A stretch of 64,000 nt of DNA. Origin: Curtobacterium sp. MCSS17_015. GTDB lineage: Bacteria; Actinomycetota; Actinomycetes; Actinomycetales; Microbacteriaceae. Under the pieces are notes generated by a model. The model searched no databases. It saw nothing but the letters and a program-made list of their open reading frames with translations, and was not told where the DNA came from. Location of the stretch: assembly GCF_003234265.2 (NCBI RefSeq), contig NZ_CP126256.1:248001-312000 (forward strand), read 5' to 3'. The position numbers and the translations under genes are program-made. Below, piece after piece: positions 49,038 through 57,860 of this stretch. Position 1 is the first letter of the stretch; every line of letters begins with the position of its first letter.

Positions 49038-49960
49038 CCGTGTCCGCACCCGACACCAGGGCGACCGTCACCGCGGACGCGGGACGGGGCTCCCGGCCGA
49101 CGACGGCGAAGCCGCGCAAGCGGCCCGGTGAGGGTGGGGTCAAGCGGCCCTCCGACTGGGTCGTCCTCGCCGGTGGGATCGTCATCGCGGTGCTCATCGC
49201 GGCGCCGTTCCTGCTCATCCTGCTCAACTCGTTCAAGACGCCCGCGGACTACGCCGCCGGCGGGCCGCTCGCCTGGCCGTCCCAGTTGTCCTTCGACGGC
49301 ATCACGACGTTCTGGAACCGGGTCGACTTCCCGCTGAAGCTCTGGAACAGCGTGTTCATCAGCGGCATGGTCGCACTGCTCGCGGTGCTCATCTCGATCC
49401 TCAACGCGTTCGCGATCGGCATCGGCCGGGTCCGCTACCGCACCTGGATCGTCGTGCTGTTCATGCTCGCGAACATGCTGCCGCAGGAGGTCCTGCTCTA
49501 CCCGCTCTACATGATGTTCAAGGGCATCGGACTGTACGACAACGTGTGGAGCGTCATCATCGTCTTCACGGTGATCCAGTCCGCGTTCGGCACCTACCTG
49601 CTCTCCAGCGTGTACGGCACCTTCCCGAAGGAGATCCTCGAGGCAGCGGCGCTCGACGGCGCGGGCCGCTGGCGGGTGCTCTGGCAGGTCATCGTCCCGA
49701 TCAGCCGCCCGACCTTGTCGGTCCTGCTCATCTTCTTCTTCATCTGGACGTGGAACGAGTTCCTCATCCCGCTGACCTTCCTGGTCAGCAACGACAACCA
49801 GACGGTCCCCGTCGCGATCTCCCTGCTGCAGGGCGACCGGCTCATGGACGTCACGACCACGAGCGCCTCGGCCCTGCTCGGGCTCATCCCGACGCTCGTG
49901 TTCTTCCTCATCTTCCAGCGCACGCTCGCGCGCGGCATCACGGCAGGAGCGGTCAAGTAA
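49034..49960 (+). CDS. Sugar ABC importer permease (MalG/UgpE type)
   Basis: A 308-residue permease with six membrane helices and a ~35-residue basic N-terminal extension. The EAA loop is LEAAALDGAGRWRVLWQVIVPISRP; the segment FFIWTWNEFLIPLTFL is typical of MalG. No ATPase gene is in the operon; actinobacterial sugar importers of this type usually share an MsiK ATPase encoded elsewhere. The stop and the next start share one base (TAATG). Confidence 0.93.
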   Translation: MTVSAPDTRATVTADAGRGSRPTTAKPRKRPGEGGVKRPSDWVVLAGGIVIAVLIAAPFLLILLNSFKTPADYAAGGPLAWPSQLSFDGITTFWNRVDFPLKLWNSVFISGMVALLAVLISILNAFAIGIGRVRYRTWIVVLFMLANMLPQEVLLYPLYMMFKGIGLYDNVWSVIIVFTVIQSAFGTYLLSSVYGTFPKEILEAAALDGAGRWRVLWQVIVPISRPTLSVLLIFFFIWTWNEFLIPLTFLVSNDNQTVPVAISLLQGDRLMDVTTTSASALLGLIPTLVFFLIFQRTLARGITAGAVK

Positions 49961-52215
49961 TGAAGTTCACCGACGGGTTCTGGCAGCTCAGGCCCGGAGT
50001 CCACCCCGTGTACGCCGCCGAGGCGTACGACATCGACGCACGGCAGTCGCCCGAGGGTGACCGCCTGGTCGTCACGGCGCCGACCAAGGTCATCGCGTCG
50101 CGGGGCGACACCCTCAACCGTCCGACCCTCACCGTCGCGCTGTCCAGCCCCATGGAGGGCGTCGTCACCGTCCGCGTCGAGCACCACCGCGGTCGCCGAC
50201 CCGAGCTGTCGTTCGACCTGGTCGGCCAGGAGGCGGGGCACGGCTCCGTCACGGTCGAGGACGGTGTCGGGATCCTCACTTCGGGCGACCTGTCGGCCGT
50301 CGTCACGCCCGGAGCGCCGTGGGACCTCCGGTTCCTGTCCGAGGGGCGGGTCCTGACCGGCTCCGGGCACAAGTCGCTCGGGTACGTCACGCTCGAGCCC
50401 GGGGCCGAGGTGTCCCGCGGGGTCGTCGGCAACGCCCGGGTCCAGGGCGCGGACGCCCCCGCGTCGGACACGTTCGTGCACGCGCAGCTCGACCTCGGCG
50501 TCGGGGAGCTCGTCTACGGACTCGGGGAGCGCTTCGGGCCGCTCGTGAAGAACGGGCAGACCGTCGACATCTGGAACGCCGACGGCGGCACGTCGAGCGA
50601 ACAGGCGTACAAGAACGTGCCGTTCTACCTCACGAACCGCGGCTACGGCGTGCTCGTCGACCACCCGGGACACGTGTCCTTCGAGGTCGGGTCCGAGACC
50701 GTCGAGCGCGTGCAGTTCTCGGTGCCGGGGGAGTCACTCGTCTTCCACGTCATCGGCGGCGGCACCCCCGCGGGCGTGCTCGAGCGGTACACCGCGCTGA
50801 CCGGTCGCCCGGCACACGTGCCGGCCTGGTCGTACGGGCTGTGGCTGTCGACCTCGTTCACGACCGACTACGACGAGGCGACCGTGACCTCGTTCGTCGA
50901 CGAGATGGCCGCCCGCCAGTTGCCCGTGTCGGTGTTCCACTTCGACTGCTTCTGGATGCGCGAGTTCACCTGGTGCGACTTCGAGTGGGACCCCCGGGTG
51001 TTCCCGGACCCCACCGGCATGCTCGGGCGCCTGCACGACAAGGACCTGCGGGTCTGCGTCTGGATCAACCCGTACATCGGGCAGGCGTCGAAGTTGTTCG
51101 ACGAGGCGGCCGATGCCGGGTACCTCGTGATGAACCCCGATGGCACCGTCTGGCAGTGGGACCTGTGGCAGGCCGGCATGGGGCTCGTCGACTTCACCAA
51201 CCCCGAGGCCACCGCCTGGTACCAGGCGAAGCTCCGGGCGCTCGTCGAGCAGGGTGTCGACTGCTTCAAGACCGACTTCGGCGAGCGCATCCCCCTGGAC
51301 GTCGTCTACGCCGACGGCAGCGACCCCGAGCGCATGCACAACCTCTACACGCAGCTGTACAACCAGGCCGTGTTCGAGGTGCTCGAGGAGACCCGCGGGA
51401 AGGGCGACGCCGTGCTGTTCGCCCGCTCGGCCACGGCCGGGGGGCAGCAGATGCCGGTGCACTGGGGTGGCGACAACACCTCGTCGTTCCCGTCGATGGC
51501 CGAGACCCTGCGCGGCGGGCTCTCGCTCGCGCTGTCCGGCTTCGGCTTCTGGTCGCACGACATCGGCGGGTTCGAGGGGATGCCCGACCCGGCCGTCTTC
51601 AAGCGCTGGGTGCAGTTCGGGCTGCTGTCGTCGCACAGCCGGTTCCACGGCAGCAGCTCCTACCGGGTGCCGTGGGCGTTCGACGAGGAGGCCGTCGACG
51701 TCACGCGGGTCTTCACCGAACTGAAGCTCCGGCTGATGCCGTACCTGTACGCGGCCGGGCTCGAGGCGTCGGCGCGGGGGATCCCCGTCATGCGCCCGAT
51801 GCCGCTGGCGTTCCCGGACGACCCGACCGCGGCGTACTGCGACCGGCAGTACATGCTCGGCGCGGACCTGCTCGTCGCGCCGGTGTTCAGCGAGACCGGC
51901 GACGTCGAGTACTGGATGCCCGCCGGCTCGTGGACGAACTGGTTCACGGGCGAGGTCGTCGCCGGCGGGGTCTGGCGGCGGGAGCGGCACGGCTTCGACA
52001 CGCTGCCGCTCTGGGTCCGCGAGGGCGCCGTGCTCCCGCTGTCCACGCGGACCGACCGGCCGGACCACGACTACCACGAGGCGCTCGAGTTCCGGGCGTT
52101 CCCGGGCTCCGCGGGTGCCGGCGCCCGGCCCGTCGTGGTGACGGCGCCCGACGGCCGTGCTGTGACGTACGAAGTCACCTACGCGGCCGACGGCACCGTC
52201 AGCGTCGCCGGCTGA
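49960..52215 (+). CDS. yicI: Alpha-xylosidase (GH31)
   Basis: A 751-residue cytosolic glycoside hydrolase that removes alpha-linked xylose from xyloglucan oligosaccharides or isoprimeverose. N-terminal beta domain to ~residue 260, then the TIM barrel. The nucleophile is Asp439 in CFKTDFGERIP and the acid/base is Asp505 in HWGGDNTSSF; KTDFGERIP and PVSVFHFDCFWMREFTWCDFEWD are features that separate alpha-xylosidases (YicI) from alpha-glucosidases. Length matches YicI (772). It is the last gene of the importer operon (1-base overlap), so cleavage follows uptake. Xylose released would feed xylA-xylB at 28.2-30.9 kb. Confidence 0.93.
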   Translation: MKFTDGFWQLRPGVHPVYAAEAYDIDARQSPEGDRLVVTAPTKVIASRGDTLNRPTLTVALSSPMEGVVTVRVEHHRGRRPELSFDLVGQEAGHGSVTVEDGVGILTSGDLSAVVTPGAPWDLRFLSEGRVLTGSGHKSLGYVTLEPGAEVSRGVVGNARVQGADAPASDTFVHAQLDLGVGELVYGLGERFGPLVKNGQTVDIWNADGGTSSEQAYKNVPFYLTNRGYGVLVDHPGHVSFEVGSETVERVQFSVPGESLVFHVIGGGTPAGVLERYTALTGRPAHVPAWSYGLWLSTSFTTDYDEATVTSFVDEMAARQLPVSVFHFDCFWMREFTWCDFEWDPRVFPDPTGMLGRLHDKDLRVCVWINPYIGQASKLFDEAADAGYLVMNPDGTVWQWDLWQAGMGLVDFTNPEATAWYQAKLRALVEQGVDCFKTDFGERIPLDVVYADGSDPERMHNLYTQLYNQAVFEVLEETRGKGDAVLFARSATAGGQQMPVHWGGDNTSSFPSMAETLRGGLSLALSGFGFWSHDIGGFEGMPDPAVFKRWVQFGLLSSHSRFHGSSSYRVPWAFDEEAVDVTRVFTELKLRLMPYLYAAGLEASARGIPVMRPMPLAFPDDPTAAYCDRQYMLGADLLVAPVFSETGDVEYWMPAGSWTNWFTGEVVAGGVWRRERHGFDTLPLWVREGAVLPLSTRTDRPDHDYHEALEFRAFPGSAGAGARPVVVTAPDGRAVTYEVTYAADGTVSVAG

Positions 52216-52222
52216 CCCGCGG

Positions 52223-52289
52223 CGAGCCTCGGCTCGGCGGACGTCTCGCGCCTCCGGAGGCGGCAGGATGTCCGCCGGGCCGAGGCTCG
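52223..52289 (+). terminator. Long hairpin after the alpha-xylosidase gene
   Basis: A 20-base arm (52223-52242) matches 52270-52289 with one mismatch; inside the loop lies a second palindrome, GCCTCCGGAGGC (52250-52261). It starts 7 bases after the stop codon and should end the operon. Confidence 0.75.
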
Positions 52290-52363
52290 GCCTGGCGGAG
52301 CGCCGCGGGCGGGCGCCGTGCCGCGCACTACGCTGACGGGGACCACGACGGATCGGAGCGGAG

Positions 52364-53551
52364 ATGACGGAGGCCAGTACTGCCTCCCGTCCGGTGCGCA
52401 CCACGGACGTCGTCCGGCGGCGTAACCTCGCCCGGGTCCTGCGGCTCGTGCACGAGGGCGGGCCGATGCCGCGCTCGGCACTGACGCGTGAGACCGGGCT
52501 GAACCGGTCGACCGTCGCTGCCCTCGTCGGAGAGCTCGTCGACCTCGGCCTCGTCGTCGAGGGGGACGCGCCACCCGCGACCGGCGTCGGCCGTCCGAGT
52601 GCGACCGTGTCCGCGTCCGCCGAGGTCGTCGCCCTCGCGATCGTCCCCGAGATCGACGCTGTCACGCTGGCCGTCATCGGTCTGGACGGCACCGAGCACG
52701 AACGTCGTACCGTCCGGACCTCGACCGTCTCCACGCCGGATCAGGCTCTGACCATCGCCACTGATCTCACCGCCGCCGCGGTCGAGCGCCAGCGGATCGC
52801 AAGCCGTCGGGTCGTCGGCGTCGCCGTCTCCGTCCCCGGCATCGTGCGCGTCGACGACGGCGTGGTCCGGTACGCACCGCACCTGGCCTGGCGGGACGAG
52901 GCCTTCGCCGCGCCGCTCACTGAGCGCACCGGGCTGCCGGTCCGGGCTGCGAACGACGCGAACCTCGGTGTCACCGCGGAGTTCCTGTACGGGGCCGGCC
53001 GTGGCGCCACCGACGTCGTCTACGTCAACGGCGGCGCGAGCGGCATCGGCGGCGGGATCATCACCGGAGGCCGTCCCCTGACCGGCACCGACGGGTACGC
53101 CGGCGAACTCGGGCACACCTTCGTCGCCGCCAACGGCATCCGGTGCCACTGTGGCGCGGTCGGCTGCCTCGAGACCGAGGCTTCGCAGGCGGCACTGCTC
53201 GACGCCGCGGGACTCGGGATCGACGAGGCCGACCGGCTCGGGGAGGTCCTCGCCGACGGGCCCGGGCCGGAGCTCGCCGCGGTCGTCGAGCGGCAGGTCA
53301 CGGCGCTCGCCGTCGCCATCCGCAACGTGGTGCACACCGTCAACCCCGACGTCGTCGTGCTCGGCGGGTTCCTCGGCACGCTGCTCCGGCACGTCGGCAG
53401 CCGGCTGGAGGACGCGGTCCGCGCGCAGACGATGACGGCGATGGGCGAGGACCTGCGGATCGTGCCGGCTGAACTCGTCGGCAGCGTGCTGTTCCGCGGT
53501 GCGGCCGAGCTCGCGTTCGCGTCGCTGCTCGCGGATCCCGCCGCGGGCTGA
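52364..53551 (+). CDS. ROK-family transcriptional regulator (XylR/NagC-like)
   Basis: A 395-residue protein. Residues ~15-75 are a MarR-like winged helix-turn-helix (RRNLARVLRLVHEGGPMPRSALTRETGLNRSTVAALVGELVDLGLV). The ROK sugar-kinase-like domain follows: VAVSVPGIVRVDDG, NDANLGVTAEFLYGAG, GGASGIGGGIITGG, and the zinc site GIRCHCGAVGCLETEAS (CxCxxxxC). With the HTH it is a repressor, not a kinase. Its position after the alpha-xylosidase and its XylR-like build suggest control of xyloside or xylose genes (inference). Confidence 0.9.
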   Translation: MTEASTASRPVRTTDVVRRRNLARVLRLVHEGGPMPRSALTRETGLNRSTVAALVGELVDLGLVVEGDAPPATGVGRPSATVSASAEVVALAIVPEIDAVTLAVIGLDGTEHERRTVRTSTVSTPDQALTIATDLTAAAVERQRIASRRVVGVAVSVPGIVRVDDGVVRYAPHLAWRDEAFAAPLTERTGLPVRAANDANLGVTAEFLYGAGRGATDVVYVNGGASGIGGGIITGGRPLTGTDGYAGELGHTFVAANGIRCHCGAVGCLETEASQAALLDAAGLGIDEADRLGEVLADGPGPELAAVVERQVTALAVAIRNVVHTVNPDVVVLGGFLGTLLRHVGSRLEDAVRAQTMTAMGEDLRIVPAELVGSVLFRGAAELAFASLLADPAAG

Positions 53552-53858
53552 CGCCGCTCGTCGGTGCGGACGCTCCGGACGGGAGGCGCGGGGCCGGACC
53601 GTCACGGGCCTCCGGGGCGCCGATCTGGATGGGATCGCGGACGCCCGCCGCAGTTCGGGTCAGGGGCGGGCGTCCACGGCCAGCGCGTGCCTCCGGGAGT
53701 GGCAGGCGCGAGCCGTCGCTCCACGAGGTCAGGGTCCCTCGTGTGCCTTCCGGCTGGGCGACTGCAGCGACGCTACGCCGTCCGGCTGGGGCGTGTTCAG
53801 GTCCGGCCGCGGGTGCCGCTCGACGGCTCGGTCGGCCGGCTGGATGAAGGGCGGGGGC
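53552..53858. other. Intergenic region with a GGACGGGAGGC copy
   Basis: 307 bases between convergent genes. A copy of CGGACGGGAGGC lies at 53576-53587 and a matching degenerate GGGCCTCCGG follows, possibly a weak hairpin. Open frames here lack protein-family features. Confidence 0.55.
53576..53587. repeat. Copy of CGGACGGGAGGC downstream of the ROK gene
   Basis: Lies 25 bases after the ROK stop codon, in the position of a terminator arm but with only a degenerate partner. Confidence 0.6.
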
Positions 53859-54359
53859 TCAGGTCGCCTTGCGACGACGTGGGGCTGCCGACCGTGGCGG
53901 TGCCTCGCGCAGGCGGCCGGCCACCGTGCCGAGGATGCCGGCGAGCGCCTCGGTCTCGTCGTCCGACAGCGACGCGAACAGGAGTTCCCGCACGAGGGCG
54001 ATGTGCCCGGGGAACACCGCTGCGAGCACCTCGCGCCCGGCGTCGGTGATGGTCACGACGACCCGGCGTTCGTCCTCGGGGGACGCCGACCGCGACACGA
54101 GCCCGCGCTGGTCGAGCAACTGCGCCTGGTAGGTCAGCCCGCTCCGGCTGTAGACGACGCCGTCGGCCAGGTCGGTCATGCTCCGGCTGCCGCTCGGGGT
54201 GTCGCCGAGTCGCGCGAGCAGCTGGAACTGCACGTAGCTGAGCGCCCCGACGTCCTTGAGCTGCTTCTCGACCGCGGGGCGGAGCAGGGCGCTCACCTCG
54301 GTGAAGGACAGGTAGGCGGACAGTTCCGCGGCGGTCAGTGGGCGTGGGGTCTCCGGCAC
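53859..54359 (-). CDS. MarR-family transcriptional regulator
   Basis: A 166-residue winged-helix repressor. The DNA-binding core is SMTDLADGVVYSRSGLTYQAQLLDQRGLVSRSASPEDERRVVVTITDAG. Start GTG 54359 is chosen because it leaves two palindromic operators free upstream; the longer frame would put both inside the gene. It is divergent from a zinc-free quinone reductase gene, the classic arrangement for a repressor that senses quinones, aldehydes or phenolics. Confidence 0.9.
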   Translation of the reverse strand: MPETPRPLTAAELSAYLSFTEVSALLRPAVEKQLKDVGALSYVQFQLLARLGDTPSGSRSMTDLADGVVYSRSGLTYQAQLLDQRGLVSRSASPEDERRVVVTITDAGREVLAAVFPGHIALVRELLFASLSDDETEALAGILGTVAGRLREAPPRSAAPRRRKAT

Positions 54360-54377
54360 GATCTCGATCCTACCTGT

Positions 54378-54395
54378 TGCTTCGAGTTCGAAGCA
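54378..54395. promoter_or_regulatory. MarR operator 1, TGCTTCGAGTTCGAAGCA
   Basis: An 8+2+8 perfect palindrome, 19 bases before the MarR start. Confidence 0.85.
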
Positions 54396-54414
54396 GTGGT
54401 ACGTTCCTGGCAAG

Positions 54415-54432
54415 TGCTTCGAACTCGAAGCA
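54415..54432. promoter_or_regulatory. MarR operator 2, TGCTTCGAACTCGAAGCA
   Basis: The second copy with the same arms and different 2-base centre, 37 bases from operator 1 and 20 bases before the reductase start. Confidence 0.85.
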
Positions 54433-54451
54433 ACAACGAGAGGAAACGACC

Positions 54452-55381
54452 ATGAAGGCCATCCAGTTCTCCGAAGTCGGCGGCCCCGAGGTGCTCCGCA
54501 CCGTGGACATCGAGCAGCCCGTCCCGGCTGCGGGCGAGGTTCGCGTGCGCGTCGCCGCCTCCGCGTTCAACGCCGCCGACAACGGCATGCGAGCGGGGTT
54601 CCTCCCCATCCCGGTCGTCCTGCCGCACGTCCCCGGCTACGACGTCTCCGGCACGGTCGACGCCCTGGGCGCCGGCGTCGACGGGCTCGCCGTCGGTGAC
54701 GCCGTCATCGGGTTCCTGCCGATGGAGCGCGACGGCGGCGCTGCGGAGTACGTCATCGCCCCCGCCGAGGCCCTGGTGCACGCACCGACGAGCATCCCGC
54801 TCGAGGACGCCGCGGCCCTTCCGTCCGTCGCACTCACCGCGTGGCAGGCACTCGTCGACGACGGTGGACTCGAAGCCGGGCAACGCCTGCTCGTCGTCGG
54901 AGCCGGTGGCGTGGTCGGGAAGTACGCGGTCCAGCTCGCCAAGCAGTGGGGTGTGCACGTCATCGCGACCGCGAGTCCCCGCAGCGCCGACGCCGTGCGC
55001 GCAGCGGGCGCGGACGAGGTCGTCGACCACACGACGACGGACCTCGCCGACGCCGTCACCGAACCGGTCGACGTCCTGCTCAACCTCGCGCCGATCGAGC
55101 CCGAGGAGTTCACCCGTCTCGTCACCCTCGTCCGTGACGGTGGTGTGGTCGTCAGCACCACTGCCTGGATGGCAGCTCCCGACGACACCGAGCGCGGCGT
55201 CCGCTCCGCCGTGGTGTTCGTGCTGCCGAACCGAGACCGCCTCGCACGGCTGGCGGCGATGGTGGACGACGGCTCGCTCCACGTCGAGGTCACCCGCCGC
55301 ATTCCGCTCGACGCGCTGCCGGCCCTGCACGCGGAGGCGAGCACGGGTCGCATCGCCGGCAAGGTGATCGTCCTGCCCTGA
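54452..55381 (+). CDS. NADP-dependent quinone oxidoreductase-like protein
   Basis: A 309-residue medium-chain reductase without zinc sites (the N-terminal FNAADNGMRAG replaces the Cys ligand). Features: VPGYDVSGTVDALGAGVDGLAVGDAVIGF, then the nucleotide-binding LLVVGAGGVVGKYAVQLAKQWGVHVIATAS. Similar to QOR/zinc-independent enone reductases that detoxify quinones or enals. Preceded by GAGAGGAAAC. It is controlled by the divergent MarR through two operators. Confidence 0.9.
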   Translation: MKAIQFSEVGGPEVLRTVDIEQPVPAAGEVRVRVAASAFNAADNGMRAGFLPIPVVLPHVPGYDVSGTVDALGAGVDGLAVGDAVIGFLPMERDGGAAEYVIAPAEALVHAPTSIPLEDAAALPSVALTAWQALVDDGGLEAGQRLLVVGAGGVVGKYAVQLAKQWGVHVIATASPRSADAVRAAGADEVVDHTTTDLADAVTEPVDVLLNLAPIEPEEFTRLVTLVRDGGVVVSTTAWMAAPDDTERGVRSAVVFVLPNRDRLARLAAMVDDGSLHVEVTRRIPLDALPALHAEASTGRIAGKVIVLP

Positions 55382-55547
55382 GCCGCTCGGTCCTCGAGGT
55401 GGTCACCTCACGGAGTCGGTGCTCCGACGCCGGGCGGCGATCGCACCACCTCGACCGCCCCGTTCTTGTCGAGGGCCCCGGGAAGTCGAACCGGGCGGAC
55501 CTCCCCGTCGTGCGGCGGCCGGCCCGTCCCGGTTCCCCCGGGCCAGG

Positions 55548-56309
55548 TCAGCGGCCGCGCCACCACGCCTGGTCGCGGGCCTGGAGAGCCACCCGTGCCC
55601 GCCGCGCCCACCGACGCGTCGGCGTGGCACGGCGACCGTTCACGCGGAACGTGTGGAAGGCGCGACGCGTCCGCAGCACGGCGGACGGGAGGCTCGAGAA
55701 CGGTCGCGCGGACACCCGCACCGTGAGCGAGCGGTCGGCCAGCACCCGCCAGGCCGGGTCGAACTGCATGCTGAGGTCGATGTCGTCGTGCACCTCGGGG
55801 TCGTCCCGGTGGACACGGTCCCGGACGGCGAGCCAGGTCGAGCGGCGGAGTGCAGCGGCGGACCCGAAGAGGGGCGGACGGCTGAGGGCCCCGTGCATGA
55901 GGACGAAGTACGGCTGCATGTACAGGACCGGCCAGAGCGCATGCACGACGGGCCCGGCGTCGGAGGGACGGCCGGGACCGGTCACGGCGACGACGTCCTC
56001 GTCCTCGAGCAGGCCGAGCGCGGCCGCGATCCAGCCGGGCGGCGGGACGGAGTCGGCGTCGAGACGCACGATGACGTCACCGCTCGCCGTGTCGTAGCCG
56101 AGTGATGCCGCGCGGGCGATCCCGGGGACCGGCTCACTGCGGACGACCGCCCCTGCCGCGCGTGCCACCGCCGCGCTGTCGTCCGAGCTGCCGTTGTCCA
56201 CCACGACGAGCTCGTCAGCCGGGCGGGACTGGGCGGCCAGCGCCGCGAGACAACGACGCAGGTGCTCGGCATCGTTCCGCACCGGGATCACGACCGACAC
56301 CACTGGCAT
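55548..56309 (-). CDS. Family 2 glycosyltransferase
   Basis: A 253-residue GT-A fold enzyme. VSVVIPVRNDAEHLRRCLAALAAQSRPADELVVVDNGSSDDSAAVAR is the nucleotide-sugar-binding part; VRLDADSVPPPGWIAAAL holds the DxD metal motif; DDPEVHDDIDLSMQFD is near the acceptor/base region. There is no clear membrane segment. Start ATG 56309. It probably adds sugars to a surface polymer or lipid; no linked polysaccharide genes are present. Confidence 0.88.
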   Translation of the reverse strand: MPVVSVVIPVRNDAEHLRRCLAALAAQSRPADELVVVDNGSSDDSAAVARAAGAVVRSEPVPGIARAASLGYDTASGDVIVRLDADSVPPPGWIAAALGLLEDEDVVAVTGPGRPSDAGPVVHALWPVLYMQPYFVLMHGALSRPPLFGSAAALRRSTWLAVRDRVHRDDPEVHDDIDLSMQFDPAWRVLADRSLTVRVSARPFSSLPSAVLRTRRAFHTFRVNGRRATPTRRWARRARVALQARDQAWWRGR

Positions 56310-56502
56310 GGCCCGAGCCAACCGGAACGACGCTGGGAAGACCCCGCGATCCGGACGTGGTCTGGCGTTCTGGGGAGGGTCGGGTCCGAGATCCGCGCGG
56401 AACGGCGTTCCTGGAAGCCATCCCAGTGTCCGGCGCGCAGGTTCGGTCCCACACGCCGCGGGTGCTCCGCCCGTGGCGACGATGAAGACCGGAAGGCCGA
56501 CC

Positions 56503-57414
56503 ATGACCACGAACCCACCCGGGAACGACTCCGGGACGCCCATCCACGACGCCACGGCTGCCGCCGAGGGTCACGAGATCCAGCCCGGCGTCACGGTCCC
56601 GTCCTACGCGAGCGGAACGCCCGTCGAGCGCCCGACCGGCTTCGACGACGTCGAGCCACTCGACGCGATCCCCGCCGACCAGCAGCTCCCCGCAGGGGCC
56701 TCCGCCACGAGCAGCCTGACCGCCACGCCGTCCTCCGCGGGTCACGACGACTCCGGCTCGGACTCGAGCGGTGGCAAGGCCAAGGCCCAGGCCGCCAAGG
56801 GTGCCGCCTCCGACGTCGCCGGTGACGCCAAGGAGAAGGCCGCGAACGTCGCCGGCACCGCCAAGGAGCAGGCCACGAACGTCGCCTCCGAAGTGTCCGA
56901 CCACGCCCGCCAGCTCTTCGGCCAGGCGTCCGGCACGCTGAAGGACCAGGCCTCGGACCAGCAGCAGCGCGCTGCCGGTGGCCTGCGCACCATCGGCGAC
57001 CAGCTCGGCAAGATGGCCGACAACGACGACGAGCAGGGCCTCGCCGCGAAGGTCGTCCGCGACCTCTCCGGCCGTGCCAGCTCGTTCGCCGGCTACCTCG
57101 AAGGCCGCGAACCGGGCACCCTCATCGAGGACGTGAAGTCCTTCGCCGCACGTCGCCCGGGCACCTTCATCGCGATCGCCGCCGGCGCAGGCATCCTCGC
57201 CGGTCGCCTCACCAAGGCGCTCACGACGGAGATCAAGCACGAGAAGGAAGCCGAGGCCAGCAGCACGACCGCGACCTCCGGCACCACCGGCTACGACGCC
57301 CCGACGAGCACCACCGGGTACGACACCATCGGACTCGGTACCACCGGTGCGACCGGCTTCGGCACCACGGGCACGACCGGCACCGGCACCACCGGGACGG
57401 GGCCGCTCGTATGA
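56503..57414 (+). CDS. LEA-like/DUF883-like envelope stress protein
   Basis: A 303-residue protein. Start ATG 56503 follows GGAAGG. After a disordered N-terminus, residues ~85-165 hold Ala/Lys/Asp/Glu repeats (AKAQAAKGAASDVAGDAKEKAANVAGTAKEQATNVASEV), similar to late-embryogenesis-abundant and CsbD/apolipophorin helices. A DUF883-like region follows with FAARRPGTFIAIAAGAGILAGRL as the single membrane helix, then a Gly/Thr tail. Its stop overlaps the YqjE-like gene by 4 bases. It likely protects membranes or recruits partners in stress (inference). Confidence 0.75.
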   Translation: MTTNPPGNDSGTPIHDATAAAEGHEIQPGVTVPSYASGTPVERPTGFDDVEPLDAIPADQQLPAGASATSSLTATPSSAGHDDSGSDSSGGKAKAQAAKGAASDVAGDAKEKAANVAGTAKEQATNVASEVSDHARQLFGQASGTLKDQASDQQQRAAGGLRTIGDQLGKMADNDDEQGLAAKVVRDLSGRASSFAGYLEGREPGTLIEDVKSFAARRPGTFIAIAAGAGILAGRLTKALTTEIKHEKEAEASSTTATSGTTGYDAPTSTTGYDTIGLGTTGATGFGTTGTTGTGTTGTGPLV

Positions 57415-57860
57415 CCGATCCGTTCCCCGGCGCGTCCGGTCGGACGGTGCCCGGGCAGTCCACCCCCGAGGAGCGCGCTGCGACGACGCCACTCGGCGAG
57501 CTGCTCTCCGAGGTGTCCCGCGACCTCTCGACCCTCTTCCGGCAGGAGGTCGCGCTCGCCAAGGCGGAGCTGACCGACTCCGCGAAGAAGGCCGGCAAGG
57601 GCGCGGGCATGTTCGGCGGCGCAGGCGTCGCGGGGCTCTTCGCCCTGCTGTTCCTGACGATCGCCGCGTGGTGGGGTCTCGGTTACCTCATCGGCAACGC
57701 GTGGTCCGCAGTGATCATCGCCGTGATCTACGCCGTCGTCGCAGCGATCCTCGCGTCGCGCGGTCGCAAGGAGATCAAGCAGATCGACGGCGCCCCCCAG
57801 ACGGTCGAGACCGTCAAGGAAGTCCCCGAGACACTCAAGCCCAACACCGGGAGGAACTGA
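57411..57860 (+). CDS. Phage holin-like superfamily / YqjE-type membrane protein
   Basis: A 149-residue protein with two membrane helices (residues ~70-95 and ~100-122). The N-terminal LGELLSEVSRDLSTLFRQEVALAKAELTDSAKKAGKGAGMF fits the phage_holin_3_6 / YqjE pattern. It is called holin-like by family only; it sits in a chromosomal stress operon and is not phage-linked. Coupled by 4 bases upstream and 1 base downstream. Confidence 0.87.
   Translation: MTDPFPGASGRTVPGQSTPEERAATTPLGELLSEVSRDLSTLFRQEVALAKAELTDSAKKAGKGAGMFGGAGVAGLFALLFLTIAAWWGLGYLIGNAWSAVIIAVIYAVVAAILASRGRKEIKQIDGAPQTVETVKEVPETLKPNTGRN

Noticed and set aside
57411..57860. A phage holin, implying a prophage
   Set aside because: The similarity is to the holin-like YqjE superfamily in a stress operon; there are no phage structural, lysis or integrase genes nearby.
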